A stretch of 64,000 nucleotides of DNA, from NCBI GenBank assembly GCA_030512335.1, contig JAULSU010000001.1:7936001-8000000 (forward strand), written 5' to 3'. Positions within the stretch are counted from its first letter, which is position 1. Each line of letters begins with the position of its first letter. Of this stretch, positions 1 through 10,403 are shown piece by piece. The stretch is from Immersiella caudata. Taxonomy: Eukaryota; Ascomycota; Sordariomycetes; Sordariales; Lasiosphaeriaceae. Under the pieces are notes generated by a model. That model did not search any database. It had not been told where the DNA came from and was given only the letters and a program-made list of their open reading frames with translations. The translations under genes were made by a program, and so were the position numbers.

Positions 1-166
1 AACAATGCTGTCGGCGGGCGAAACAACACGGTCGTTGATTTGCCAGCGTCGTCAGGGGTCTCATTTTCAAGATAGATCAAGATTGCTGCAAGAGGATCTG
101 CACGTCGCTTTTTCATCTTCAGAGATATATAGTGCTTTTCTATTCAGGGGTGCACACCCTCTCCAT

Positions 167-1327
167 CTACACCTTGACACCGTCAATCGAGACATGCGCA
201 TTCTTGACCAACATCTGCACATACTCATCATGCCACTGCCCCGCCGCCGGCGAGTTCGGAAAGCCACACCGCCCATCGCTCTCCCCGCCCGGCTTAATCC
301 AAACCAAGCTATCCACCACCGTATTATTATTACTCGTCCCCGGCACCGGCCCAAAGCCCGCCTCCACATTGCACCACTCCCCCCACTCCTTCCTCGCCCC
401 GGGCATCGCCACGCGCCCCTGATCCACAATAAACCGCGCCGGCAGGCCCTCCTCCTCGAGATACGCCCCCAGGCTCGTGCAGTAGTGACTCTCATCCCAG
501 CTCTTGCTATACTCTGTGTAATTCTCCCTCACCACCGCATCGAACGCATTGTAATTCGACACGTTTGTCGCAAACCCGCGGATCTTTGCCTCCCGCGTGC
601 CGTTCTTGCTGGCAATTGCCAACACCTCGGCGAAGACCTTCGCCGCGAGCGGCATGTTCGGATCCCAGCCGAGCCAACCACCGTGTGCAGCGTCGAGGTA
701 GAGATGCACATGTCCAAACTGCAACGCCGAAATCGCATGCGCGATGCCCTCTCTGTACGTCGGCGCGGCGGCGGCGCACCCGGGGATCTCCATGTTGGTT
801 ACCAAATTCGCAAGCGAATCCGGCTCCAGGACGATCGCAAAGTCGAGGTCGGTTGCCGCAGAGACTTTTGCGGCGTACGGAGCGATGTATTCCTCCTTGT
901 ACCGACGGAGGCCATCCTGCGCGGTTTTGAGCTCGCCGGCGCTTTCGCCTGCGCTGCAATCGCGGTCAGGGAGGTTGTACAAGACCAAACCGACGATTTG
1001 GCGCTCGCCGGTCTTGGACTGGGCTTCGCGCGCGCTTTTGATGGCGGCGTCAATGTTGGAGAGGTCGGCAATGCGGGAGACCCAGACAAAGGTCCCGACG
1101 TTTTGGACTTTGCGCACGCGGAGGGCGTTGGCGGTGTCGCCGGCGGCGGTGAAGGATGCGTGGGTTTGGTCGAGCTTGGTGGCGTAGGAGGGGTTGACAA
1201 AGAGGGTTTTTCCGGTGAAGGGGTTGGGGGCGGTGGTGTCGTTGGTGGTTTGGCGGAGGGAGAACCGTGGGGCGGCTGACACGGCGCCTGCGGCGGAGAG
1301 GGCTGCGAGCAGCGAGGAGGTGCGCAT
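167..1327 (-). CDS. Secreted glycoside hydrolase family 6 glucanase (endoglucanase-like, no CBM)
   Basis: Intronless, 386 residues. It should hydrolyse beta-1,4-glucan with inversion, outside the cell. Residues 1-18 form a signal peptide ending in AVSAAP, followed by a short linker and the GH6 barrel. The GH6 signatures are LPDRDC (D123 matching the catalytic acid Asp175 of Trichoderma Cel6A, with Tyr117 matching Tyr169) and VLEPDSLANLV (D170 matching Asp221). The C-terminal GH6 blocks VDQGR, EWGEWCNVEAGFG and WIKPGGESDGRCG are present. There is no cellulose-binding module. Between KPGGESDG and CG the long loop that closes the tunnel in cellobiohydrolases is absent, so endo-activity is more likely than processive exo-activity. 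I start at 1327 because the upstream in-frame codons give no signal peptide and look like 5' leader. Family call is firm; endo versus exo is inferred. Confidence 0.93.
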   Translation of the reverse strand: MRTSSLLAALSAAGAVSAAPRFSLRQTTNDTTAPNPFTGKTLFVNPSYATKLDQTHASFTAAGDTANALRVRKVQNVGTFVWVSRIADLSNIDAAIKSAREAQSKTGERQIVGLVLYNLPDRDCSAGESAGELKTAQDGLRRYKEEYIAPYAAKVSAATDLDFAIVLEPDSLANLVTNMEIPGCAAAAPTYREGIAHAISALQFGHVHLYLDAAHGGWLGWDPNMPLAAKVFAEVLAIASKNGTREAKIRGFATNVSNYNAFDAVVRENYTEYSKSWDESHYCTSLGAYLEEEGLPARFIVDQGRVAMPGARKEWGEWCNVEAGFGPVPGTSNNNTVVDSLVWIKPGGESDGRCGFPNSPAAGQWHDEYVQMLVKNAHVSIDGVKV

Positions 1328-2157
1328 TTTGGAATGCTTGCCTCGATGGGTGACGATGGGTGATGATGGTTGCTGAGGAGTTTGAGATGAGAGCAGATGG
1401 GGAGGCACCTTGCTCTGCTTATATGTTGATCTCAGGGCAAGCAATGCGCCGCATCGCTCATCTCCAGCATTCACGTTGTTATTGCTCATCGACCCACAAC
1501 GGACCGCGTGCGCGTTTGTTCCTCCGTGTGGCGAGCGTGATATCATCGATGGCCCGGCTCATAGACAGCCCGAACCCGCTGAGGCGGCATTTTAACGCCG
1601 CAATAATCCGGGAACGGCTCCGACATGGTGTTGATCGCCCAAAGAGGCAAGAAGCGGGAACTAACCCGGGCTTGGACGGCCGGGACGGTCCCCGCCAATG
1701 ACACCTGATTGGACGCTCCGGTGCAGATCCGGGTTTCAGATCGAGCCGCGCATGGGAATATATATTAAAGTAAATAGTATGTGCATACAATGCGCAATGG
1801 GTGTGCCCTATCTCGGAGGATTGCTGTGAGGCTTTTATGAACTAATACCGTCAATCGTGCACTGCACTCAAGAGTGGGGGTATGAATCCTAGATGGGGAC
1901 ATTGGGTTCATCAGGGCCAACAGCCAACCTCCGGGGCCAGCTCGAGGGCTCGGGTAGAGCCGAGCTTCCGAGTCCACTCAGCCCGTGGAGATGGACTTTC
2001 TCTGCGTGACAAGCACCTTGGCCCCGCCACCCTGCACATCGCGTCCTTTTCGCAGCTGGAAAGTTGGGGGAGATGGCCACCTCAAGCGGACGAGAAAGGC
2101 AATGGAAATTCAAAGGTCTTTAGATACCTTGGGTAATGAGCAAGGTAGGCAGATACA
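1328..2157. other. Intergenic region upstream of the GH6 gene
   Basis: This holds the GH6 promoter side. Open frames here overlap each other on both strands and show no family motif. No repeat or RNA gene was recognised. Confidence 0.5.
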
Positions 2158-2478
2158 CTATTTGCCCGGCTTGCCGTCAACGTTGCTGTTGACCGAGACA
2201 TTGGCCCGCGTGAGGCGATTGGTAGACACCAGCTCGTTGCCCTTGACCGTGTCGTCGGCGCGGTAGCACAAGTCAAAGACCCTGCCGACAGCGCGGGCGA
2301 CTTCGTTGCAGTTGGCGTCTTGGCGATTGGAGCTGGACTTGGTCCCGGTGATCTAGGCGTTGCCGATGCGGCACATCTCACGCTTCAAGTGGAGTTGTGG
2401 CTCCTGGGAGATCTGACCCTCAGATGCCGGTGTCACCTTCGCTTCCAAGTGAGGTTCACTTGTTTCACATTGGGACCC
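2158..2478 (-). pseudogene. Possible relic of a small Cys-containing secreted protein
   Basis: One minus-strand frame reads for about 105 codons with a coding-like composition and one TAG stop near 2350. After the stop it runs as ITGTKSSSNRQDANCNEVAR and ends ...SNVDGKPGK at 2158; before it is EPQLHLKREMCRIGNA. The stop may be a nonsense mutation, or the TAG may be an intron acceptor with the 5' exon elsewhere. Spaced cysteines (MCRIGN, ANCNEV, FDLC) recall small fungal secreted proteins, but I recognise no family and see no signal peptide. It could be non-coding. Confidence 0.28.
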
Positions 2479-5382
2479 ATCTTAAACCCGCCCCATTCCT
2501 GCAAATACCGCCTGAAGTTCAGCGCTGACCCAATTCCTGACGCGAGGTCTCCCCTCCCCCTCTCTCCCTAGTGACGTATTCTCGCCCCCCGGTTGGCACA
2601 TCAGAGGGACCGACAACCTGCACGCGCGGGAATATCTTGTGTAACCCGAATGCTCAGTTTAAAAAACTTCACAGTTCTACCTGCTCAATGAACGCCGATT
2701 TCATCCAAATTTCTACCTTGCCCAAAATCTAAGCTCGTATTTCACACTGTCAACAAAGTTGGAGGCCAGCCCCTTGAAACCTCCTCATGACCCAGCTAAA
2801 CTGCCCCTCAAACAAGCCTCCGAATACCCAAGGCACAAAGAAAAAGTGATCCAAAGGGATATTGGTTGACTCCGCCTGGGACTCACACGTCCCCCAACTC
2901 CGGGCATGTTTTGGCATTGTCATTTTTCCCCATCATCGTACGACTACCTTTTGAGTTTAGGTTCATGGGAAAATGAAGCCCAGCTGTGTTGAGGTCTTAT
3001 GGGGAAGGCCAAACTGCCCCCCGGTCGTGCATCATGGTGGGAAGGAGGCCTGATGTTTGAGTGATGGATAGCCGAGGGCCCCTGAATTTGTGTTTGTGAG
3101 AGCCGGGGAAAGAAAAGCCTGTGTTGCCGTAGTCCGTCGTTCATTGAGACAGGCTCCAGGGCCACTGCAACAGGCCGACTCGCTCTTCACATCATACCCT
3201 GACTTTACGCACAAATAGCGGCCGTCTGGTAACCCAAGCTTTCAGATAATCGGCGGCTCATGGCGGCCCCCGAGCCCCGGGCCGAGATTGCGTAGCCCCT
3301 TGGGCTTGAAATGGCGGAAACAATGGAATTAATTCAAGTTGAAAGCTCTAACCAAGTGAGCCTGGCTTTGTTGAACACTATGATACATCACCTGAAGCGC
3401 GTCTCCCCTGAATATCGAGGCCCAAGCTTTTAGATGATATTGAACACCTGCTAACTTCTACTCGTCCGCTTCTGACCGAATCGTAGAGGCCCCTGGGACG
3501 TGCTTTTCGGCTCGAATAATCGTCCCGAGTTGCCGCCCATCATGGCTTCACCAAATATCAGCATTTTAGGGAACATTCCAAATTGCAACTACTGATTTAT
3601 TTGCCCAATATATTGAGACAATATTTGCATAATCCAAGATCAGAGAAATAGACGGGTGGGAAGCCCTACGACTTGATGTGATGCTGTGCCCCTGGGCTCA
3701 TAAAGTGGGTTTATCCCTAACCCTCTCCCTCTTTCCCCTGTACCCTACCACTTTGTCTAATTCCGCCCTCCTTGGGTCAAGAGTTCCAATCCCTCTTCAA
3801 GTCGCGAGAAGGACGGAAACCAGCCCATCGCCTTGGTCTCATTCTTAAATCGTCTGATTGAAGGCTGGCAGTACTCACAACAACCTACGAGGGGTGGAGA
3901 TTCTGGCTGTGAGGGTGGCCACGGGTTAATGTTGCGGTCTAGTGGCCTAATTCTCCGGCTGTTTGTTAAAGGTCTCTTCGCGCTGACATGATATCCTGGA
4001 GCACAATGCATTTGTCCCTACCAGGCCTCAACATACGGAGTCTCGCTTCCTTCCAGGTCACGCTCTATTCCCACAGTGCCGTTCAAAACAAATTTCGGGA
4101 GTATTAAGGAGCAACTTTGAGGAGGCTGTTCGAGTACTGGACTTCGTTCATGACAATACAAACATGACCCCTACAGTCACATTTCCCCCCGGAAAACATC
4201 AAGCATGCCCTTGAATCTAGATTAACATTGTATTTGTGATAATCCCTGTTTCTCCGTTCTTTGTACTACCAAGCGTCGGCCCAGGCATTGACCCTGACCC
4301 GTGCTCATCATGTTTCAGTTCGAGGCTAGTTCTTCCCAAGAGGCCCAGCGTAGACTTCAAGAAATCATATCACCTCTTCCAGGACCCTTTTCCGAAGGGA
4401 TCTTGCTTGATGATACAGAATTTCCACTTTGTGCTCCTGATTCATTGTGTCGACTGCCCATGCCCTCAGGGGGTCGGGTCTCCCAGCAGAAAAGGGGCTG
4501 ACCCTAACCCTCCTCCTATCTTCCCTAGACTTGGCAAAGCTCCACATTGTTTTGTCTCGTGTCCACAGAGAACCTCAACCGCACCTTCCACCAACCCCAT
4601 CGACCTCACCAACCACACCAGTCGGACACACACCAACATGCAAATCCCCCCAAATGCCATGGCGCTACATTGATCGCAGATCTCGTCAGATCTCGTCCAT
4701 GCACGGCGCCCCTTCCGATCCGTCACATCCCACGGACACTTTCCCAACCCAACGCTGATTGGCCCGCGCGTCATCCCTCCTAAAAGCACGCCATCCCGCC
4801 CATTCCACCGCGTCTTGAAACTAACCCAGACACAACGCCTGCCCATTGCACCATTGATTATTTCCCGATACTATTTATCAGCTTTGCGATTTATCTAATA
4901 TTGAACCGGCTGCCCCCACTTCGTACCAGGTCAAGTCGTCATTGCGCGCGACCGTTTGGGTGCACATTCTCGGTGCTACGCAGTGTGAGGACTCTGCCGG
5001 CCGGTATTGTTTGCGGGTGGAGTTAATGTCTCAGGGCAGCGACTCGTGGCCAATGCAGATGACGCACCACACACCAGGAACGGGTGAGCTCTAGGATTGC
5101 GCCTTGCGACGGGCAGTGGTGCAATGAGTTCGCCGTTACCTCCCTCCTTCGCTGCTGATGCATCTTCCTCGCGGGGCGCAGCAGCGGAGGAGGACGACTG
5201 GGACTGGGACCTCGGTGCCGGCGCGGCATCAAACAATGCTGTTATAAGGTCTGTGCCCGTTTCCACTCTGGTGGTTTCGCACCCTCCCCTCCTCTTTGTT
5301 CCTCTCCCCCCTGTTGGTCCACCCTTTTTCGCTTCGATTGCCCTTTGTCTCTGCGAGACGGCTTTGACGTCGGTCGTTGACA
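2479..5382. other. Long intergenic region (2.9 kb)
   Basis: Nothing beyond promoter-like sequence is recognisable. Short frames on both strands lack motifs. The last 400 bases, with CT-rich runs near 5280-5340, form the likely promoter and leader of the downstream transporter gene. A non-coding transcript cannot be excluded. Confidence 0.5.
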
Positions 5383-7536
5383 ATGCCCCCTATTGTTTCT
5401 CTTTATGGCACCTTCGGGTCGGGGTCGGCTACGCGAAACACGGCGTCGAGAATGCGAGAGCTGACAGAGGAGGAAAGACTCGAGGAGTGGAAGGAGAGGG
5501 ATGACGCGTCGGATATCAGCAAGGAGGATGCTGATGTCACGGCTGCTTTGATTGGATCAGGCGGTGCGCTGGGTGAGCCGGAGGCTCGGAGGAGGTCGTG
5601 GTTTTCGGCCGATAAGGGGAAGGAGAATGATTTGGATGGGATTGCTACGCAGGTACGAAGATTGAGGGCCAAGTGATGAGCAGGGCTGACCAACCGCAGC
5701 GGAGCGTCTTTGACGACCCAGATCTTTCTGGTCAATATCACCCCCGTTCTGACTGGTAGGTCACGATCTGGCAGCCCTTTGACGGGTTTCGTCTGACATG
5801 TCCAGGGAAAACATCCATCGATTCGACCCCAATGCGAGATGGACGTGGAGAGAAGAACAGGCCCTGGTCCGTAAAATAGATTGGAAGATCATGCTGTGGA
5901 CCTGCATCATGTTCTGCGCCTTGGAGATGGACCGAGCAAACATTCGGCAGGCCGTAACGGATGACCTGCTTCCCGAGCTGGGCTTGACAACCAACGGTTT
6001 GTCTCCCACCGTGAGTATCTGCACAACCGCTGACACTCACAGATTACAACGTCGGGAACTCGCTCTTCGCCCTCTCTTTTCTCCTCGCCGAGGTCCCTTC
6101 GCAACTCATCAGCAAGAGGTTAGGCCCCGATCGGTGGATTCCTATCCAAATGGTTCTGTGGTCCCTCGTAGCGGCCAGCCAATTCAGCATGGCAGGGCGA
6201 GCAAGATACATGGTCTCTCGCGTTTTACTTGGCGGATTGCAGGGCGGCTTCATCCCGACTGTCGTACTTTACCTGTCATACTTCTACAAGGCACACGAAC
6301 TCACGATACGCATGGGATTCTTTTGGGCGGCCATGGTGGTTGCGGATATATTTGCAGCGTTTTCAGCATTTGCATTGTTGCATCTTCGCGGCGTTGGCGG
6401 TTTGTCTGGATGGAGATGGCTTTTTCTCATTGAGGTAGGCGACGGGCTCTCCCATGAGAAATGGTGCTGTGGTCGCTGACAATTGCAGGGGCTGGTCACA
6501 CTGGTGTTTGGATTGCTTTCGTTTGGTTTGATGCCGGCTGGCCCGACACAAACAGCGAGCTGGTTCAGGGGTAAGAAGGGCTGGTTCACACCACGGTAGG
6601 TTCATCGCTTCTATGGTTGGACTTTGCTGACGACTTTCAGGGAAGAAGTAATCTTGGTTAATCGCGTCATTCGAGATGACCCGTCCAAAGGAGACATGCA
6701 TAATAGGGAGCCACTGACATTCAGGCTCCTCTTCAAGAGCCTCTGCGACTATGATCTATGGCCGCTCTATCTCATTGGTCTAACGAATCACATCCCGTTC
6801 GCCACTCCCAACATCTACCTCACTCTGTCGCTCAAGGGAATGGGATTCACGACATTTCAGACCAACTTGCTGGTCATCCCATCACAACTGCTTCACAGTG
6901 AGTTCGAATCTTTTTTTTTTCAACAGACAGGCAGCTGACGACACGCAGTCATGAACATGCTCATCCTCGTGTATCTCAGCCAAGCTATCAACCAAATGTC
7001 GATGGTGGCTGTCATCTCACAGTTCTGGGCCATCCCATTCCTCGTTTGGCTCCGATTCGTGGATACCACAGCCGTCTCAAAATGGACGACATGGCTTGTC
7101 ATGACCGTCTTCTTGGGAAGTCCCTACGCACATCCTATCCAAGTGGGCTGGGTCTCCCGCAATTCAAACACCGTACGAAGCCGAACAGTTGGCTCAGCGA
7201 TGTACAACATGTGTGTCCAAGCGTACGTCTCATCACCTCATCACCTCATCACTCCCCCCTCTCTCTCCCATGCTAACACTCCACAGCGGAAGCATCATCT
7301 CCTCCAACATCTACCGCGAGGACGACGCCCCTCGATACCAGCGCGGAAACAGCGTCTTGCTCACTGCCGTTGCCTTCAATATTGTTCTATACTTCTCGAC
7401 GAAAGCATACTATCTCTATAGAAATAGACAGCGAGAGCGGGTCTGGGATAGAATGACGGAGTCGGAGCGGTTTACTTATCTTGCAACGACCAATGACGCG
7501 GGGAATAAGCGGTTAGATTTTAGATTTGCGAGCTGA
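5383..7536 (+). CDS. MFS transporter, allantoate permease (Dal5-like, ACS) family
   Basis: Eight exons: 5383-5652, 5700-5755, 5806-5996, 6043-6434, 6489-6595, 6641-6897, 6949-7222 and 7287-7536, giving 598 residues in one continuous frame. A hydrophilic N-terminus of about 110 residues precedes the MFS core. Family-typical pieces are KIDWKIMLWTCIMFCALEMD (TM1), NDYNVGNSLFALSFLLAEVP (TM2), RVLLGGLQGGFIPTVVLYLS, GWRWLFLIEG, and the second six-helix bundle ending near FNIVLYFSTKAYYLYRNR. Members import anionic organic solutes such as allantoate, ureidosuccinate or vitamin-like carboxylates across the plasma membrane; the substrate cannot be told. The third intron uses donor GTTTGT at 5997, chosen because it restores the conserved TTNDYNVGN junction, while the nearer GTGAGT at 6011 would break the frame. 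Confidence 0.9.
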
Positions 7537-8879
7537 CGACTTCGTGCGTCACGGGTATCTGATACAGATAGTCATCATGCACCATGGCCATGGAGTCTTT
7601 CCGGCCATCTTGTGGAAGCACACCCTTGTTACGTCAGTCAATGTAGCTGAATGCGTCAAGCCCATCCAGCGAGACAAAGACCGAGATGAATGCTGCCTAC
7701 GCTACTCCAACCCCCCGGCTTTTCCCAGGAGCTTCAATACTGGGTGGGCGACGATTCAGACTGCTCGATAAAGTCTAACCATCTCCTCTTCCACCCAACA
7801 ACAGTTTGTGACCCCCGCCCAGCGGCACCAACCCACCATGCTCTCCCTCCGGCACACACTCCTCCTTTTCGCTCCCTTCACTACCGCTCACCATTCTACT
7901 TAGCCTCAGCCCTCCTCATAGTCCATGCCAATAACACCGCAAAGCAACAACAAATCTACACCATCCGCCTCTTTCAAGCCCCTTCCCACCCTCTCCCAGT
8001 CACCCCGCAACCGCCAGAGAGACCTCGATGCGACGCCCTCGAGATATACCCACCGTCAGCGAGACTGACAACCCGACCCAAGCCTCTCGACTCAACAGCC
8101 ATACAACAAAACACCACCTGCCTCCCCACTGCTCGCTTGCTTCCAAATTCTCGAAAAAAAAACCAAAAAAACCCCAAAAAAAACACAGCACCAGCCACAA
8201 CCCGACAATGACTCTGAGCGCATGTGCTCTCTTCACGCGCTGATACCCACTGTTTTCCAGCACAGGGGCGTGGTGTTTGTGTTTTGATATGTAGCGTTGA
8301 TTCGTGGTTGCGACCGTAAAGTCAAAGCCCAAAGGTACCCGTGTCGTCTCTACCACAGATCGTTCATGACCTTTGGATTTTGAATTCATGGCTGTACGCC
8401 GTGGGCAAACGTAACGTATCCAAAAACACAATCATCAAGGCGCTATGTTCGAAACCAGTGGGTATCAACGTGAATTTTGCATGCGCTCTGGGGTATTGTC
8501 GGGACATGTTGTGTTTCCTTGGATACCTACCTACTTGCTTCAGCGTTGCAGTGACAATAGCAGAGGATTGGATGTCTGTGGGAGTCTGAGGTACTCCTGA
8601 GGTGGATGAAGGGGTAAACTTGATGATAACGGACAAGGTTTTAGGGGGTGGGATTGTGGACAGTGGGCCGGATTTGCACGTGAGAAATAAAGGTTACGGT
8701 GATTCATTCATTCTAGCATGGGATGATTCTCCCCAGGCATTCCCTATGGCGGTTTGCTTAGAGATGTCTCCTATACGGTGCAATTGCTGTCTTCTCTTTC
8801 TGCTCTCCTATTTCTGTATTCTTAGGCATTACCTCCGCCACCTTCACCATTCCTACCCTCTCCCTCCCCTTATCCTCCC
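7537..8879. other. Intergenic region between convergent genes
   Basis: Downstream sequence of the transporter and of the CBM52 gene, which converge here. An A-rich stretch lies at 8154-8185. No coding or RNA gene is supported. Confidence 0.5.
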
Positions 8880-9705
8880 TCAAGAATACTGCCAAGCCCC
8901 ATAGTCCCTCACATTCTGACCCAAAACCTCCACCTTCAAATTAACCTCCCTACAATTCCACTCCGCCAACCCCTTCGCATTCGTCTCATTCCTTGCCACA
9001 AGACTCCAATAGCTCCCACCCGGGCCCGACGCCGTAGAAGGACACGCCGCCCACCCCCACCCTCCCCCATTCAAGTTAACCAGACCTCCTCCCTGATACG
9101 CGGCGAAGCCGGTGCGTTGGCTTCCCTCTGGGATGTAAGCGGAATGAGCCTGCGTGTAGGCAATTCTTGAGTTGGGGTTCAAATAAGCTGCTTGTCCCCC
9201 TGGAACCATGACATTCATCGACATATATCCCTCATACGAGACAAATGAGGTGGTATTCCCCGTCGGACAGGCGTCCCCGACCTGAGCAACGGGGCAGTAA
9301 CTCGTTGTGGAACCGCCGATCCAGATGGTGAGACCGGTTGCGGAGACGGGGAGGCCGTGGAGGTAGGCGTCGGAGGGGTTGGAGGCGGAGAGGCGGAATG
9401 GGGTTCCCTGGGGGACGGTGGGGAGGAGGGACAGGGTGTTTGTGGCAGGGGGGCAGGTGTACATGAATTTAGAGTAGCAGGCGCCGGCGCAGTAGGAGAG
9501 GGGTTCGCCGGCTTTGATGGGGCAGAGGAATTCGTTGGACCAGCAGACGTACTAGAACAGTAATTAATTGAGGGATGTGCATGCAGAGAATGGGGAGGGT
9601 TACCTGGGCTGGGTCGTACTGGGATTGGCCGCATGTTTGCAGGGCGGCGAGGGCGCTGTTGCTGCCTGCCAAGATGGAGGCGGCGAGGAGGGATGAGCGG
9701 ACCAT
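8880..9705 (-). CDS. Secreted CBM52 protein with C-terminal IgE-binding-protein-like domain
   Basis: Two exons, 9604-9705 and 8880-9551 (intron 9552-9603, GTAACC...TTCTAG), giving 257 residues. Residues 1-20 are a signal peptide (MVRSSLLAASILAGSNSALA). Residues 24-70 match CBM52 (PF10645-type): CGQSQYDPAQ, YVCWSNEFLCP and CAGACYSKFMYTC, with the usual paired cysteines. The remainder resembles the fungal IgE-binding-protein fold, with LTIWIGGSTTSYCP, a CPTGNTTSFVS segment, MNVMVPGGQ and FTQAHSAYIP-like SRIAYTQAHSAYIPEGSQ. The likely role is binding cell-wall or extracellular glucan, with no catalytic residues evident. The IgE-binding label is a historic homology name, not a claim of allergenicity. 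Confidence 0.82.
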
Positions 9706-10403
9706 GATGGCTGGTTGCTTGGTGCCGAGCGAGGTGGAAGGTGAAGCGGTTGTGCCGGTCAAGACGATCGATGGGAAGGTTTCGTGTTTATATCGGGTCT
9801 TGGATGTGGAATGAGAGTGGTGCCAGTGTAGCAACGGGAGATTGTTGTGTTACCATCTCGAGACCCAAAGTTGCGACCCATGCGGACCAATCAGCGTCAA
9901 AACCGTTACCGAGTCTCGTATTGCCCGTTGCTTCTACGGGTCCTTTGATGGAGAGTTAAGTCGATGACTGCGGGGACCTAAGTCTAGATGCCAGTGCAAA
10001 GTGGGGATACGGCGATTAGGTGACATCGAGATTAGGTAGGTTTAGATTGGATTTGCGACGGAATGTCGTCACTGTTGATGCGGTCAAGCTTTCAATCTCA
10101 CCGTGACACGGCGGTGAGACCAAGTCGGGATTGCCGTAAGCGAAGGGACCGGCCAAGTGGTTGAGCCTGATATCGGCCCAGTTTTAGCTCGTATTCCGCT
10201 CGGCAGATGTGCCGCAGAATTAACCGGGACGGCCCTGCGAATGACTTCCACCAGTGGCTTGGCAATCCGTGGTGCGGAAGGAGTCTGACGGAGAATTTCG
10301 ATGCGTCCCGTGATGGGAATGATACGAGGTTCTTCGGCGCGGCTGTGTCGTCCAGCTGCAACGTTTCTTTCCGACAACCTCCACCGAGAGACCTCAACCA
10401 TTC
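9706..10403. other. Intergenic region
   Basis: Promoter of the CBM52 gene and 3' flank of the CorA-like locus. A short GATTAGGT motif recurs at 10012-10045 (ATTAGGTGACATCGAGATTAGG). Nothing else was seen. Confidence 0.45.

Noticed and set aside
5..1279. 424-codon plus-strand open frame
   Set aside because: Antisense shadow of the GH6 gene; Arg/Gly/Val-rich composition and no motif.
6011..6042. GTGAGT donor at 6011 for transporter intron 3
   Set aside because: Would make a 32-nt intron and break the conserved frame; donor at 5997 restores it.
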